27,491 nucleotides of DNA, from contig DBCB01000185.1 in the NCBI GenBank assembly GCA_002303765.1, positions 1 through 27,491 on the forward strand. The letters are read 5' to 3'. The position numbers were made by a program, and so were the translations under genes. Numbering within the stretch: the first letter of the stretch is position 1; each line of letters starts with the position of its first letter. Shown one piece after another: positions 17,243-24,464 of this stretch. Under the pieces are notes generated by a model that saw nothing but the letters and a program-made list of their open reading frames with translations, did no database searches and was not told the DNA's origin. The stretch comes from Planctomycetaceae bacterium UBA969 (GTDB lineage Bacteria; Planctomycetota; Planctomycetia; Gemmatales; Gemmataceae).

Positions 17243-18199
17243 TCAGATGCTGTAATGAAGGCCGGTATCTTTGCTAGCAGGGCCCTTCATGCGTAGCACT
17301 GGTTTTTCGAGTGCAACTACATTACCAGGAGCAACGCTTTGCGTAAGCCAAACATTCGAGCCAATTACCGTGCCCTTGCCCACTATGGTATCGCCCCCAA
17401 GAATGGTGGCATTGGCATACACGACCACATCATCCTCTAAGGTAGGATGGCGCTTCTTGCCTCGGATAATATTTCCCGAAGCATCTTTTGGGAATGAAAG
17501 TGCCCCTAGAGTAACACCTTGGTAAAGCTTCACATTAACCCCGATGTCGCAGGTCTCGCCAATGACCACACCCGTACCGTGATCGATAAAAAAACGTGGT
17601 CCGATCCGAGCACCTGGATGAATATCAATCCCTGTTTTACTATGTGCATATTCCGTCATCATTCTGGGAATGAGAGGAATACCAAGAAGCAATAATTGAT
17701 GAGCCAGCCTGTAAATGGAAATAGCTTCGATGCCTGGATAGCAGAAAATAATTTCGTGATGGCCCTTGGCAGCGGGATCGCCTTCAAAAGCGGCCTGCAC
17801 ATCATGTTCAAGCACCATGCGGATTTCGGGGAGTTTTTTGAGAAAATCGAGTGTGCGTTGTTGCGCTATTGCTTCAAGATCATGTTTACTGATTTCTGGG
17901 GATGCCTGATTTTCCATTTCATGGCGTAAAGCCCGGGTGATTTGCACAATCATTTTATCGTGCAAGCCATCGATTAGGTCGCCTACATAATATTCAACAT
18001 TAGCAATGTGAAGATTTTGCCTGCGGAAATACCCTGGGAATAGAATATCCAAAAGGTCTGCAAGCATGGCGTTGACAGCTTCCCTGCTGGGCAACGGTTT
18101 GTGGCCCAAATGACTGGTCTTATTGCACTCGGTGTAAGTAGCAACAATCGACTCGGTAATTTCGGGCAGAATCTCTTTCAAACGAAAATCAGTAGCCAT
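17243..18199 (-). CDS. cysE: Serine O-acetyltransferase
   Basis: Transfers acetyl from acetyl-CoA to serine to give O-acetylserine, the precursor for cysteine; cytoplasmic. The 318-residue protein has a helical N-terminal SATase region (about 1-180) and a left-handed beta-helix of hexapeptide repeats (about 190-300). The catalytic motifs IDIHPGARIG (D192) and FIDHGTGVVIGET (H207) are both present, followed by LYQGVTLGALSF and the RHPTLEDDVVVYANATILGG repeats. The long N-terminus resembles the EpsC-type enzymes more than Escherichia CysE (273 residues). GAGG sits 6 nt before the ATG at 18199; the longer frame begins at an unlikely TTG (18229). It leads a two-gene unit with tsaC. No cysK is visible, and no regulatory element was recognised upstream. 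Confidence 0.93.
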   Translation of the reverse strand: MATDFRLKEILPEITESIVATYTECNKTSHLGHKPLPSREAVNAMLADLLDILFPGYFRRQNLHIANVEYYVGDLIDGLHDKMIVQITRALRHEMENQASPEISKHDLEAIAQQRTLDFLKKLPEIRMVLEHDVQAAFEGDPAAKGHHEIIFCYPGIEAISIYRLAHQLLLLGIPLIPRMMTEYAHSKTGIDIHPGARIGPRFFIDHGTGVVIGETCDIGVNVKLYQGVTLGALSFPKDASGNIIRGKKRHPTLEDDVVVYANATILGGDTIVGKGTVIGSNVWLTQSVAPGNVVALEKPVLRMKGPASKDTGLHYSI

Positions 18200-18570
18200 G
18201 GTTAACCTCAAGTAGCAAATCCCGAACAAAAAGCATGGTAGAAGGAAAAGTAGACAAGGTCTAGTGCCCCTCCTCTCTAAAATCGGAAGGAATGCAACTA
18301 AGATAGAACAAAAGAATGGGAAGTTTCAAAGTAATAACCCTTGAAGTAGTAATTTCACCTACTTATTACCTCGCTTCGCTAGATTCCCAAAGCTGAAAAC
18401 CAAAGCAGACTTGCTTAAATAACGAGCACCGGTTGTTTTGGCTAGCAGATTCGGCACAGCTATTAACAAAATTAAAACAACACAAGTTGTTATACACCAT
18501 ATATTTACAACAAAAATTAAATTCTTTATGGTTACTGATTAACAATTGGCCCGGCTTTTGCTGTAAGAGT
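18200..18570. other. Non-coding spacer upstream of cysE and of the structured RNA
   Basis: About 370 bp of AT-rich sequence between divergent units. It must hold the cysE promoter (minus) and probably the start of the plus-strand RNA. A short stem AAGTAG / CTACTT near 18345-18370 can be seen. A 104-residue plus-strand frame (18433-18747) is not convincing: it has no ribosome binding site, an odd composition and runs through the terminator stem. No tRNA or recognised riboswitch was seen. Confidence 0.5.
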
Positions 18571-18745
18571 ATTGTGCGCTTGCGGAGGCGCCCCGACCAG
18601 AACCAGCCGACCCGCGCTGGCTATTGGAGAGATAGAACAGCGGGTTGGTTGGGCTGGAATAAAGGAACCTTTGTTAGTCCTTCTTGGCCTTCGGGTTGTC
18701 AACCATTGGGAGAGGTGGTTGGCAATCTGAAGGCCTCTTTTATTT
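18571..18745 (+). ncRNA. Candidate structured RNA (small RNA or 5' leader) with three GGAG-loop hairpins
   Basis: Three consecutive stem-loops can be read. (a) GCGC 18576-18579 pairs with 18588-18591, loop TTGCGGAG. (b) CCAGCC 18603-18608 pairs with 18652-18657, GACCCGC 18609-18615 with GCGGGTT 18640-18646 and CTAT 18621-18624 with ATAG 18632-18635, apical loop TGGAGAG. (c) a 20-bp terminator stem with loop TTGGGAGAGG. All three loops expose GGAG or GGGAG, the arrangement seen in RNAs that titrate CsrA/Rsm proteins, though no homology is claimed. It does not match SRP RNA, 6S, tmRNA, RNase P or T-box motifs that I know. The exact 5' end is unknown. It could be an independent small RNA or an attenuating leader of the SecA-like gene starting 82 nt further on. 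Confidence 0.5.
18686..18745 (+). terminator. Strong intrinsic terminator upstream of the SecA-like gene
   Basis: Positions 18686-18705 pair with 18716-18735 over all 20 positions, 17 Watson-Crick and three G-U. The outer arms are GGCCTTC / GAAGGCC, the loop is TTGGGAGAGG (18706-18715), and TCTTTTATTT follows at once. There is no U-tract on the other strand, so it acts on plus-strand transcripts only. Its place between the structured RNA and the SecA-like start means it either ends a small RNA or attenuates the downstream gene. Confidence 0.8.
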
Positions 18746-18754
18746 GATATTATG

Positions 18755-18783
18755 TTAATCATTTCTTAAAACTCCATTACAAT
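18755..18783 (+). promoter_or_regulatory. Possible sigma-70-type promoter for the SecA-like gene
   Basis: TACAAT at 18778-18783 matches the -10 consensus at five of six positions. TTAATC at 18755-18760, 17 bp upstream, is a weak -35. It lies just after the terminator and about 45 bp before the start codon. The match is modest in AT-rich DNA. Confidence 0.25.
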
Positions 18784-18827
18784 ATAAGTAAGTGAAAAGA
18801 TACGCTTTCAAAACATGAGGTTTGACC

Positions 18828-20846
18828 GTGGAGCAATCTTCAACGCATCGAGTAGAAGAATCAGCCAAGCATGACGCAGGCAAACTGGAATCCCTAAACC
18901 GTACAGATCGGTTTGGAAGCCAGTGGAAAAATCAATTAGTGTCGTGGTTTGGTTCGCCTTGGGATAGAAGGTTGGCATATGCAGCATTGCAGGTGCCAAA
19001 AATCCGCCATTGGGAATCCGAATTCGACAAACTCACCGATTTTGAAATACTCGAAATATCCAAGAAAATGAAAGGCCGTGCACGTGGGGGCGAATCCCTT
19101 GACAAAATGCTTCCAGAGGCTTTTGGCCTAGCTTCAATTGCATCTAAAAGAATTCTCGGCATGCGGCCTTTTGATGTGCAGTTGGTTGCTGGTGCAGTCA
19201 TTCATGGCGGGGCACTTGCAGAGCTTGCAACCGGTGAAGGAAAAACCCTAGTCGCAAGCCTTCCTGCTTTCTTAAATGGCTTGGCAGGAAAAGGCGTTCA
19301 TGTTGCAAGCGTTAACGATTATCTTTCACGCCGCGATGGCGAATGGCTTAAACCCGTTTACGCAGCGTTGGGTATGACAACCGGTATTCTGCAACAACAA
19401 ATGTCGGATCTTGATCGCCAAAATGCTTACAAGTGCGATATAACTTACGCCACTGCCAGCGAATATGGCTTCGATTTTTTACGTGATCGCCTGAAAATAG
19501 CCGATGGCAAAGGTGCGGAATCTCCGTTCTGGTCTCCTTGGCTGGCAGGAAACGCAACCCCTGCATCCAACTTTGTCCAACGGGGCCACCACTTCGCTCT
19601 TGTTGACGAAGCTGATAATATTTTTATCGATGAAGCCAGAACCCCTCTTATCATCAGCGGGCAAGTCCGACCTGCAACCCCTGAAGAACAAGTGGTTTAC
19701 CTATGGGCCGATGATTTAGTTCAGAGAATGGAAGCCGGGCAGCATTTCATATTTAATCCGCAATTGCAAAAACTTGAACTTACCGCATTGGGCAAACACC
19801 TTGTCCGCTATTCAAACCCGCCTTCCGGGCCACATGGCGACGCCCTCGACAAGTTGCATGAAGCCATGGAACAGGCTATTCAAGCGCATTATCGCTTCAA
19901 ATTAAACCAGCATTACCTTGTTGACAAAAACAAGATCGTGATCATTGATGAATTTACAGGAAGAAGAATGCCCGATAGGCATTGGCGTGATGGGCTTCAT
20001 CAAGCAGTGGAAGCTAAGGAAAAAATACCAGTCACTCATAGTGATGAACATGCAGCACAAATAACCTTTCAAAGTTATTTCAGGCTTTACAAGAAGCTGG
20101 GTGGCATGACAGGTACCGCATTGCAAAACCGGATGGAAATTCGAAGGGTCTATAAAATATGGGTGGTGTGCGTTCCCACAAATAAACCCATTCTAAGACA
20201 ACTATGGCCCGACAAAGTCTACCCTAATGAAAATGCTAAATTTGATGCCATCGTGGATGAAATTCAAAAGCTTAGGACCGAAGGCCGCTCCGTTCTTATC
20301 GGAACTAGGAGCGTTGACAAATCGGAAATACTAAGCCAGAAACTTCATGATGCAGGATTGATCCACCAGGTTCTTAACGCAAAGAATCATGAACTCGAAG
20401 CAAAGATTATCGAACAAGCAGGGCAGCTTGGAAGAATCACCATTGCAACCAACATGGCAGGGAGAGGAACAGACATCAAGCCATGCAAGGAAGTAATCGC
20501 TGCAGGGGGGTTGCATGTATTAGGAACAGAAAGGCACGAATCAATACGAATTGATCGCCAGTTGGCGGGTCGTGCAGGGCGCCAGGGAGATCCGGGGAGT
20601 GCTCAATTTTTCCTATCATTGGATGATGAATTATTGGAAGGGCTGGGCCAAGGCAGGCAGATGAAACTAAAAAATCTAGGAATCTCAGGCACAATGCGAG
20701 AATGGAACAAATATCTTTCCTTGTTTAAGTTAGCGCAACATAGGGTGGAAAGAAGACATTATCTTTCAAGAGTTGACTTATTGGTTCATGAAAAGCAAAG
20801 GCAGGAAATCCTCAAGGATTTGGGCGCAGACCCTTATGTGGATTAA
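18828..20846 (+). CDS. Short SecA-family translocase ATPase lacking the C-terminal scaffold/wing/finger region
   Basis: A SecA-type DEAD motor. Both nucleotide-binding domains are complete: TGEGKTLVASLPAFLNGLAG with Walker A at about 135-141, SVNDYLSRRD, VDEADNIFIDEARTPLIISG (from 259), IIDEFTGRRMPDRHWRDGLH, GGMTGTA, TIATNMAGRGTDI and GTERHESIRIDRQLAGRAGR. The preprotein cross-linking domain lies between. The protein ends at 672 residues, shortly after KLAQHRVERRHYLSRVDLLV, the start of the helical scaffold. The wing domain, two-helix finger and zinc-binding tail of full SecA (about 800-900 or more) are absent. GAGG lies 7 nt before the GTG at 18828, a better start than the TTG at 18822. No Sec partner is nearby. 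It is probably a second SecA with a specialised or non-canonical role; a canonical secA elsewhere is expected. There is no sign of a frameshift: the frame closes cleanly and non-coding DNA follows. Confidence 0.85.
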   Translation: MEQSSTHRVEESAKHDAGKLESLNRTDRFGSQWKNQLVSWFGSPWDRRLAYAALQVPKIRHWESEFDKLTDFEILEISKKMKGRARGGESLDKMLPEAFGLASIASKRILGMRPFDVQLVAGAVIHGGALAELATGEGKTLVASLPAFLNGLAGKGVHVASVNDYLSRRDGEWLKPVYAALGMTTGILQQQMSDLDRQNAYKCDITYATASEYGFDFLRDRLKIADGKGAESPFWSPWLAGNATPASNFVQRGHHFALVDEADNIFIDEARTPLIISGQVRPATPEEQVVYLWADDLVQRMEAGQHFIFNPQLQKLELTALGKHLVRYSNPPSGPHGDALDKLHEAMEQAIQAHYRFKLNQHYLVDKNKIVIIDEFTGRRMPDRHWRDGLHQAVEAKEKIPVTHSDEHAAQITFQSYFRLYKKLGGMTGTALQNRMEIRRVYKIWVVCVPTNKPILRQLWPDKVYPNENAKFDAIVDEIQKLRTEGRSVLIGTRSVDKSEILSQKLHDAGLIHQVLNAKNHELEAKIIEQAGQLGRITIATNMAGRGTDIKPCKEVIAAGGLHVLGTERHESIRIDRQLAGRAGRQGDPGSAQFFLSLDDELLEGLGQGRQMKLKNLGISGTMREWNKYLSLFKLAQHRVERRHYLSRVDLLVHEKQRQEILKDLGADPYVD

Positions 20847-20858
20847 TAAAAGAAAGAA

Positions 20859-20918
20859 TGGGTTGCAACCGTAACAAGATGTTTAACGACCTTGCTCGCT
20901 CTAGGCAGCAACCCGGGG
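20859..20918 (+). repeat. Repeat element copy 1 (60 bp)
   Basis: It begins 13 bp after the SecA-like stop. The left arm TGGGTTGCAACC contains the 10-bp palindrome GGTTGCAACC; the right arm is GCAACCCGGGG, so the ends pair over GGGTTGC/GCAACCC. The interior carries CGTAACA-AGA-TGTTTAACG, which can fold alone, and GCTCGCTCTAGG. It matches copy 3 at 58 of 60 positions, the only differences being CA versus AT before the right arm. Confidence 0.8.
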
Positions 20919-21326
20919 GAAGTGCAAACTTAAAAACCAACAATATAATCTAAGGAATTTTAAGGCCTCAATAAGCTTGACACCTTATTCCTATATTATA
21001 AATGCGATTTTAATGAATTAAAATGACAAAATTTATGATTTTTTTAAAAACTATTTTCAAAACCACCCAAACCACCTAAACTATGCGAGGTTCTCTTTTC
21101 AGCCATAGAGCTTAATTCTCTGTTTATTAGGCAATAATTGGTTTAATCATGCTTTTTTAGCCCCTTTGCAACTAACCTTAAACTCTAAATTTTCGTGACA
21201 TCTCAAATCTTCCCCGATCAAACTAATAATTTTTCGGCTTTAAAATACGTACTGTTATCCAAAAATATTTACTAAGTTTCACAACTCTTAATCCAAACTT
21301 AATAATTGCAACCTATCATAACAATG

Positions 21327-21391
21327 TGGGTTGCAACCGTAACGAGATGATTATCATCTAATCTTTCTTGGTTCGCTCTCAATTTGCAACC
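21327..21391 (+). repeat. Repeat element copy 2 (diverged, about 65 bp)
   Basis: It keeps the left arm TGGGTTGCAACCGTAAC, the following GAGATG, an interior TTGGTTCGCTCT and a right arm TTTGCAACC. The middle differs from copies 1 and 3 and contains its own perfect hairpin, AGATGAT-T-ATCATCT (21345-21359). An extra TTGCAACC (21306-21313) lies just upstream and can pair with the left arm. Conserved arms with a changed but still foldable middle suggest that structure is what matters. Confidence 0.65.
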
Positions 21392-21560
21392 TACAGGCCC
21401 TAGCAACATCTTAATTAAAAAGACCACTAACCTTTAAGATTTAAAAATTATTTTGATTAATATGATTTTGGAAACTCTCCCCCATATACTTCGAAGTTCA
21501 ACTTGGAGATTTAAGTGTTTTACTTAGCACTTTCGATATCGACCTGATTTTTAATAAGAG

Positions 21561-21620
21561 TGGGTTGCAACCGTAACAAGATGTTTAACGACCTTGCTCG
21601 CTCTAGGATGCAACCCGGGG
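21561..21620 (+). repeat. Repeat element copy 3 (60 bp)
   Basis: Same orientation and nearly identical to copy 1. The ends pair over GGGTTGCA/TGCAACCC, 8 bp, one more than copy 1. It lies about 150 bp from the stop of the oxidoreductase gene, which comes from the opposite strand. There is no U-tract on either side, so it is not an ordinary terminator. Confidence 0.8.
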
Positions 21621-21768
21621 AAATGAGTCCTGCACAGCATTTTGCAATGCCAGACAGAACAAAATTAATTTATCACAATAATCAGAGTAATTCAATCTTC
21701 AACTCCAATTAATTTTAATTAATGACAAACATGTATAAAAACCAAAGTTTAGTGATCATTAAAACACT

Positions 21769-23019
21769 CTAAAGTTTTAGCTCCCAGTCAGGCTCATACT
21801 CTCTAGTCCACAGTTTCTTAGCTTCGGGGTCGTTTAAAATCATACCATTAGAGGAGTCGCACTTAAGGGTTCGGCCCGTTCGCTGAGAAATATTGCCCAA
21901 ATGGCAAAGCAAAGTACTCTTATGCCCTTCTGGAATAGGGGAGTTCAACTTGCCATTACCACGAACGGCTGAAATAAAGTTGGCAAGGTGCTCCGATTCG
22001 CCCCCATCGCCAGTCGCCTTTTTAATCTCTTTCCCCTTAGAGTCATAAACGATATAACCGCTACCTTTGATAGCAAGTGTTCCTTTAGATCCAACAAAAA
22101 GAATGTCGGGGGTGTTGCCTTCGGGTAAACGGTTACAACTAAGACCAAGCCATTGAATATGCTTACCTTGGTTAAAATTAAACTCTACCATGTGAGTGTC
22201 AGGGGTTTCCTGATCGTCTTTGTACATATACCTTCCACCAGAAGAATGAACGGACATGGGAAATTCGACGCCTAGGCCCCATCTGCAGACATCAATCAGA
22301 TGGATGCCGTTATTTCCCAGTTCGCCATTACCCCAGTGCCAGAACCAATGCCAATTATAATGAAGGTAGTTATCTTTATAAGCTTTGCGGGGAGCAGGGC
22401 CCTGCCATAAATCAAAGTCTAGGCCAGAGGGTGCGGGCTTTTCAATACCTTTGCCTATAGAAGGCCTGCTATTTAAATACCATGATTGAGCAAGGTGAGT
22501 TTCGCCGATTTCACCTTTATGAATAAGATCAATCGCCTCGCGAATCTTAGGCCAGGTGCGTCTTTGGTTACCCATCTGCACAAGTTTGTTGTACTTAGCA
22601 GCAGCTTCAACCATTATTTCGCCTTCGCGAGGATTATGGCTGCAGGGTTTTTCAACATAAGTATGCTTTCCAGCTTTTACAGCAAGGATAGTAGAGGGGG
22701 CGTGCCAATGGTTGCAAGCCGCACAAACAAAAACATCGATATCTTTATCATCAAGAATTTTCCTGAAGTCCTTGTCAACCTTAGGTGCCTTGCCAGAGAT
22801 TTTCTCGACCTCGCCTGCGGCATTGGTAGCACGATTAAAATCCGGGTCTGCGATAAACCCAATCTGCACACCCGGGATTTTAGAAAATGATTTTGCAAGT
22901 GCAGTACCCCTGCCTCCTGCACCCATAATTCCAATATTTACTTTTTCAGATGGTGCAGCAAAAGCATTCCAAGAAACGACACTTGCGCCTGTGGTAGCGA
23001 TAAATCTTCGACGATTCAT
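21769..23019 (-). CDS. Tat-exported Gfo/Idh/MocA family oxidoreductase
   Basis: A 416-residue NAD(P)-dependent sugar or polyol oxidoreductase of unknown substrate. It opens with a twin-arginine signal MNRRRFIATTGASVVSWNAFA, so it is probably exported folded with its cofactor. A Rossmann domain follows: VNIGIMGAGGRGTALAKSF, then CNHWHAPSTILAVKAGKHTYVEKPCSHN with the family EKP lysine. The C-terminal half (GNGELGNNGIHLIDVCRWGL, TPDTHMVEFNF, LFVGSKGTLAIKG) is the bacterial-type C-terminal domain common in planctomycete members. The ATG at 23019 has GGGGG 7 nt upstream; the longer frame starts at an unlikely TTG. It is 63 bp downstream of a TIM-barrel isomerase gene, a pairing often seen in sugar-modification loci. 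The family members are very numerous in Planctomycetota. Confidence 0.9.
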   Translation of the reverse strand: MNRRRFIATTGASVVSWNAFAAPSEKVNIGIMGAGGRGTALAKSFSKIPGVQIGFIADPDFNRATNAAGEVEKISGKAPKVDKDFRKILDDKDIDVFVCAACNHWHAPSTILAVKAGKHTYVEKPCSHNPREGEIMVEAAAKYNKLVQMGNQRRTWPKIREAIDLIHKGEIGETHLAQSWYLNSRPSIGKGIEKPAPSGLDFDLWQGPAPRKAYKDNYLHYNWHWFWHWGNGELGNNGIHLIDVCRWGLGVEFPMSVHSSGGRYMYKDDQETPDTHMVEFNFNQGKHIQWLGLSCNRLPEGNTPDILFVGSKGTLAIKGSGYIVYDSKGKEIKKATGDGGESEHLANFISAVRGNGKLNSPIPEGHKSTLLCHLGNISQRTGRTLKCDSSNGMILNDPEAKKLWTREYEPDWELKL

Positions 23020-23082
23020 AATAAACCCCCGATTGGAAATGAAGTTTAGATGCAACGATAATCGCAAAGTAGGGAAAGGAAT

Positions 23083-23880
23083 TCAAGAGCCAATATTACC
23101 CAAAGCCTTAAGGAACCGAAGACCATGAACCAATTGTTCTGCTTTATCATCTCCCTCTTCTTTTTCGGAAATCAAAAAGCCCTGATAGCCGGATTGATCG
23201 AGGTAAACCATAAAGGAATTCCAGTCAAAATTACCATGACCAAGCGGTACTTCGCGAGCAGCTCTTCCCGGGCCATTGCTTTGGAATTCTCTCGCATGAA
23301 CCAGTTTGATTCGTGAACCAAGGTCAAGAACCGCTTGCAGGGGATCAAAGCCATTGATGGTTAAACTACCTGGATTTAGAGAGGCGCCCAAAGCTCCTGA
23401 ATCAATCTTAGAAAGGAAATCTAGCAACACTTTGCCAGATTCCTGCCCTGTTTCCAAGGCAAGAGAAACGCCTATTCGGTCGCCATGTGCGCCTAAATAT
23501 GAAAGCGATTCAGTGTAAGTAGCAATGCGTTTATCTTCTTTTTCTTGGGGGATCTGGCCTGCATGAAGGGCAAGCACATTGCAGCCGAGATCAAACCCAA
23601 GATCCATTACTTTTTTAAGATGCAGAATGCGCTGCTCCTGATCGATTGCAACATCGAGCCCATTGCGTAGCGGGCAAAAGATAGAAGCAAGCTTAAGATT
23701 ATAAGATCTGAGCAGATGGGAAATTTCTCTGCGTCCGGAGTCGGAAAGTTTATCAGGGGAAAGTTCGCCTGTGACATCAAATTGCACGCCTTGCGCACCT
23801 GCTTGAGCAGCAAGCAAAAGAGCTTTGCGCAAAGGGACCCCAAAACATTCGAGCTTCACACCAAATTTACAACGGTTCAT
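23083..23880 (-). CDS. Xylose isomerase-like TIM-barrel protein (sugar phosphate isomerase/epimerase family)
   Basis: A 265-residue single-domain barrel, probably a cytoplasmic keto-sugar isomerase or epimerase; substrate unknown. The usual metal ligands in this AP-endonuclease-2 superfamily are Glu, Asp, His and Glu. Here SLALETG gives E143, VHARE gives H195 with R197, and ISEKEEGD gives E239. The expected Asp in the xNxDPGN-type strand is Asn (N169 in ASLNPGSL), which may weaken metal binding. LGHGNFDW (213-220) is also typical. The ATG at 23880 follows the upstream stop by 4 bp with no separate ribosome binding site, implying coupled translation; the in-frame TTG at 23901 would overlap the upstream gene. 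The downstream oxidoreductase may act on the same sugar. Confidence 0.82.
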   Translation of the reverse strand: MNRCKFGVKLECFGVPLRKALLLAAQAGAQGVQFDVTGELSPDKLSDSGRREISHLLRSYNLKLASIFCPLRNGLDVAIDQEQRILHLKKVMDLGFDLGCNVLALHAGQIPQEKEDKRIATYTESLSYLGAHGDRIGVSLALETGQESGKVLLDFLSKIDSGALGASLNPGSLTINGFDPLQAVLDLGSRIKLVHAREFQSNGPGRAAREVPLGHGNFDWNSFMVYLDQSGYQGFLISEKEEGDDKAEQLVHGLRFLKALGNIGS

Positions 23881-23884
23881 AAAG

Positions 23885-24436
23885 TTACCAGTCTGTTTCA
23901 AACTCTTCCTCTATTTCAGGAAGTTCAAGAAAATATCGAAGAGGCTTAACCAAAGATCGAAAAACTTTGCCTGGCAAATCAACTGTTCGCCAACTCTGGC
24001 TTCTTTCACGCATTTGGGCCCTGTAATCAGATATTAAAACGGCTCGTGCCAAATATCTTTTATCCCTGAACTTCCAAAAGTCTTCGGTATTTTCAGGGAA
24101 GTTGACTTCATTAGCGATATCGTAAATAAAAACTAATAAGCCTTGGAAAGTCGGGCCCGACATCCCGGCCCATCTCTCAAGGCCTTCCACATCATCAATG
24201 GTTGACCAGCATTCCCAAACCTTTTTTGGCTTTTCGGGAGGACCACCAGGGAACTTCCTACCCTTTACATCGACCACGAATCGAGCGCCCGATTCTGCAT
24301 AAAGGATAAAATCAAGGCTTTTAACGGGTTCGCCACCAAGGCAGGATCTGCGTTGCTCATCAACAGCAACATAGCAGATCTTGTTATCTTGCAAATACGA
24401 TTCAAATGCAGACTCGTAGTGATTGCCACGATCCAT
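23885..24436 (-). CDS. HYExAFE-type small protein, PD-(D/E)XK nuclease-like
   Basis: A 183-residue protein opening with GNHYESAFESYL (4-15), the HYExAFE signature that I recall as the name of a planctomycete family of unknown function. The next block, SLDFILYAESGARFVVDVKGRK, has the spacing of a PD-(D/E)XK nuclease core: an acidic residue in the first helix (E8/E12), D42, D56 and K58. A Trp-rich segment (KVWECWSTIDDVEGLERW) and an acidic C-terminus EIEEEFETDW follow. GGAGG lies 6 nt before the ATG at 24436; the longer frame would overlap hisS by 134 bp and has no such site. It sits 28 bp after hisS and 4 bp before the TIM-barrel gene. Nuclease activity is an inference from motif spacing only. 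Confidence 0.75.
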   Translation of the reverse strand: MDRGNHYESAFESYLQDNKICYVAVDEQRRSCLGGEPVKSLDFILYAESGARFVVDVKGRKFPGGPPEKPKKVWECWSTIDDVEGLERWAGMSGPTFQGLLVFIYDIANEVNFPENTEDFWKFRDKRYLARAVLISDYRAQMRERSQSWRTVDLPGKVFRSLVKPLRYFLELPEIEEEFETDW

Positions 24437-24464
24437 AAAACCCTCCTGGGCCGAGGGGTGAAAA

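Larger units (their letters stand above)
20847..21768. other. About 920 bp AT-rich non-coding spacer carrying a repeated element
   Basis: It lies between the convergent SecA-like and oxidoreductase genes. No credible reading frame, tRNA or transposase was found. The only organised content is three copies of an inverted-repeat-bounded element (20859, 21327, 21561) plus minor AT-rich palindromes such as GCATT-TTGC-AATGC near 21640. Composition is clearly more AT-rich than the flanking genes. Confidence 0.7.

Noticed and set aside
18571..18745. SRP RNA, 6S RNA, tmRNA, RNase P RNA or a known riboswitch
   Set aside because: None of the conserved core motifs of these RNAs that I know are present; in particular there is no SRP GGAAGG/AGCA loop pair, no CCA-ended acceptor and no T-box AGGGTGGNACCGCG.
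18433..18747. 104-residue plus-strand reading frame as a gene
   Set aside because: No ribosome binding site, unlikely composition, and it passes through the hairpins and terminator stem.
18828..20846. SecA-like gene as a pseudogene or assembly truncation
   Set aside because: Start, ribosome binding site and all motor motifs are intact, and the frame ends cleanly with no remnant of wing or finger sequence in the following 900 bp.
20859..21620. CRISPR array from the repeated elements
   Set aside because: Only three copies, spaced by several hundred bases of unequal length, one strongly diverged, and no cas genes.
20859..21620. Integron attC sites
   Set aside because: The elements have inverted ends but lack the GTTRRRY/RYYYAAC core pair in the right places, and there are no cassettes or integrase.
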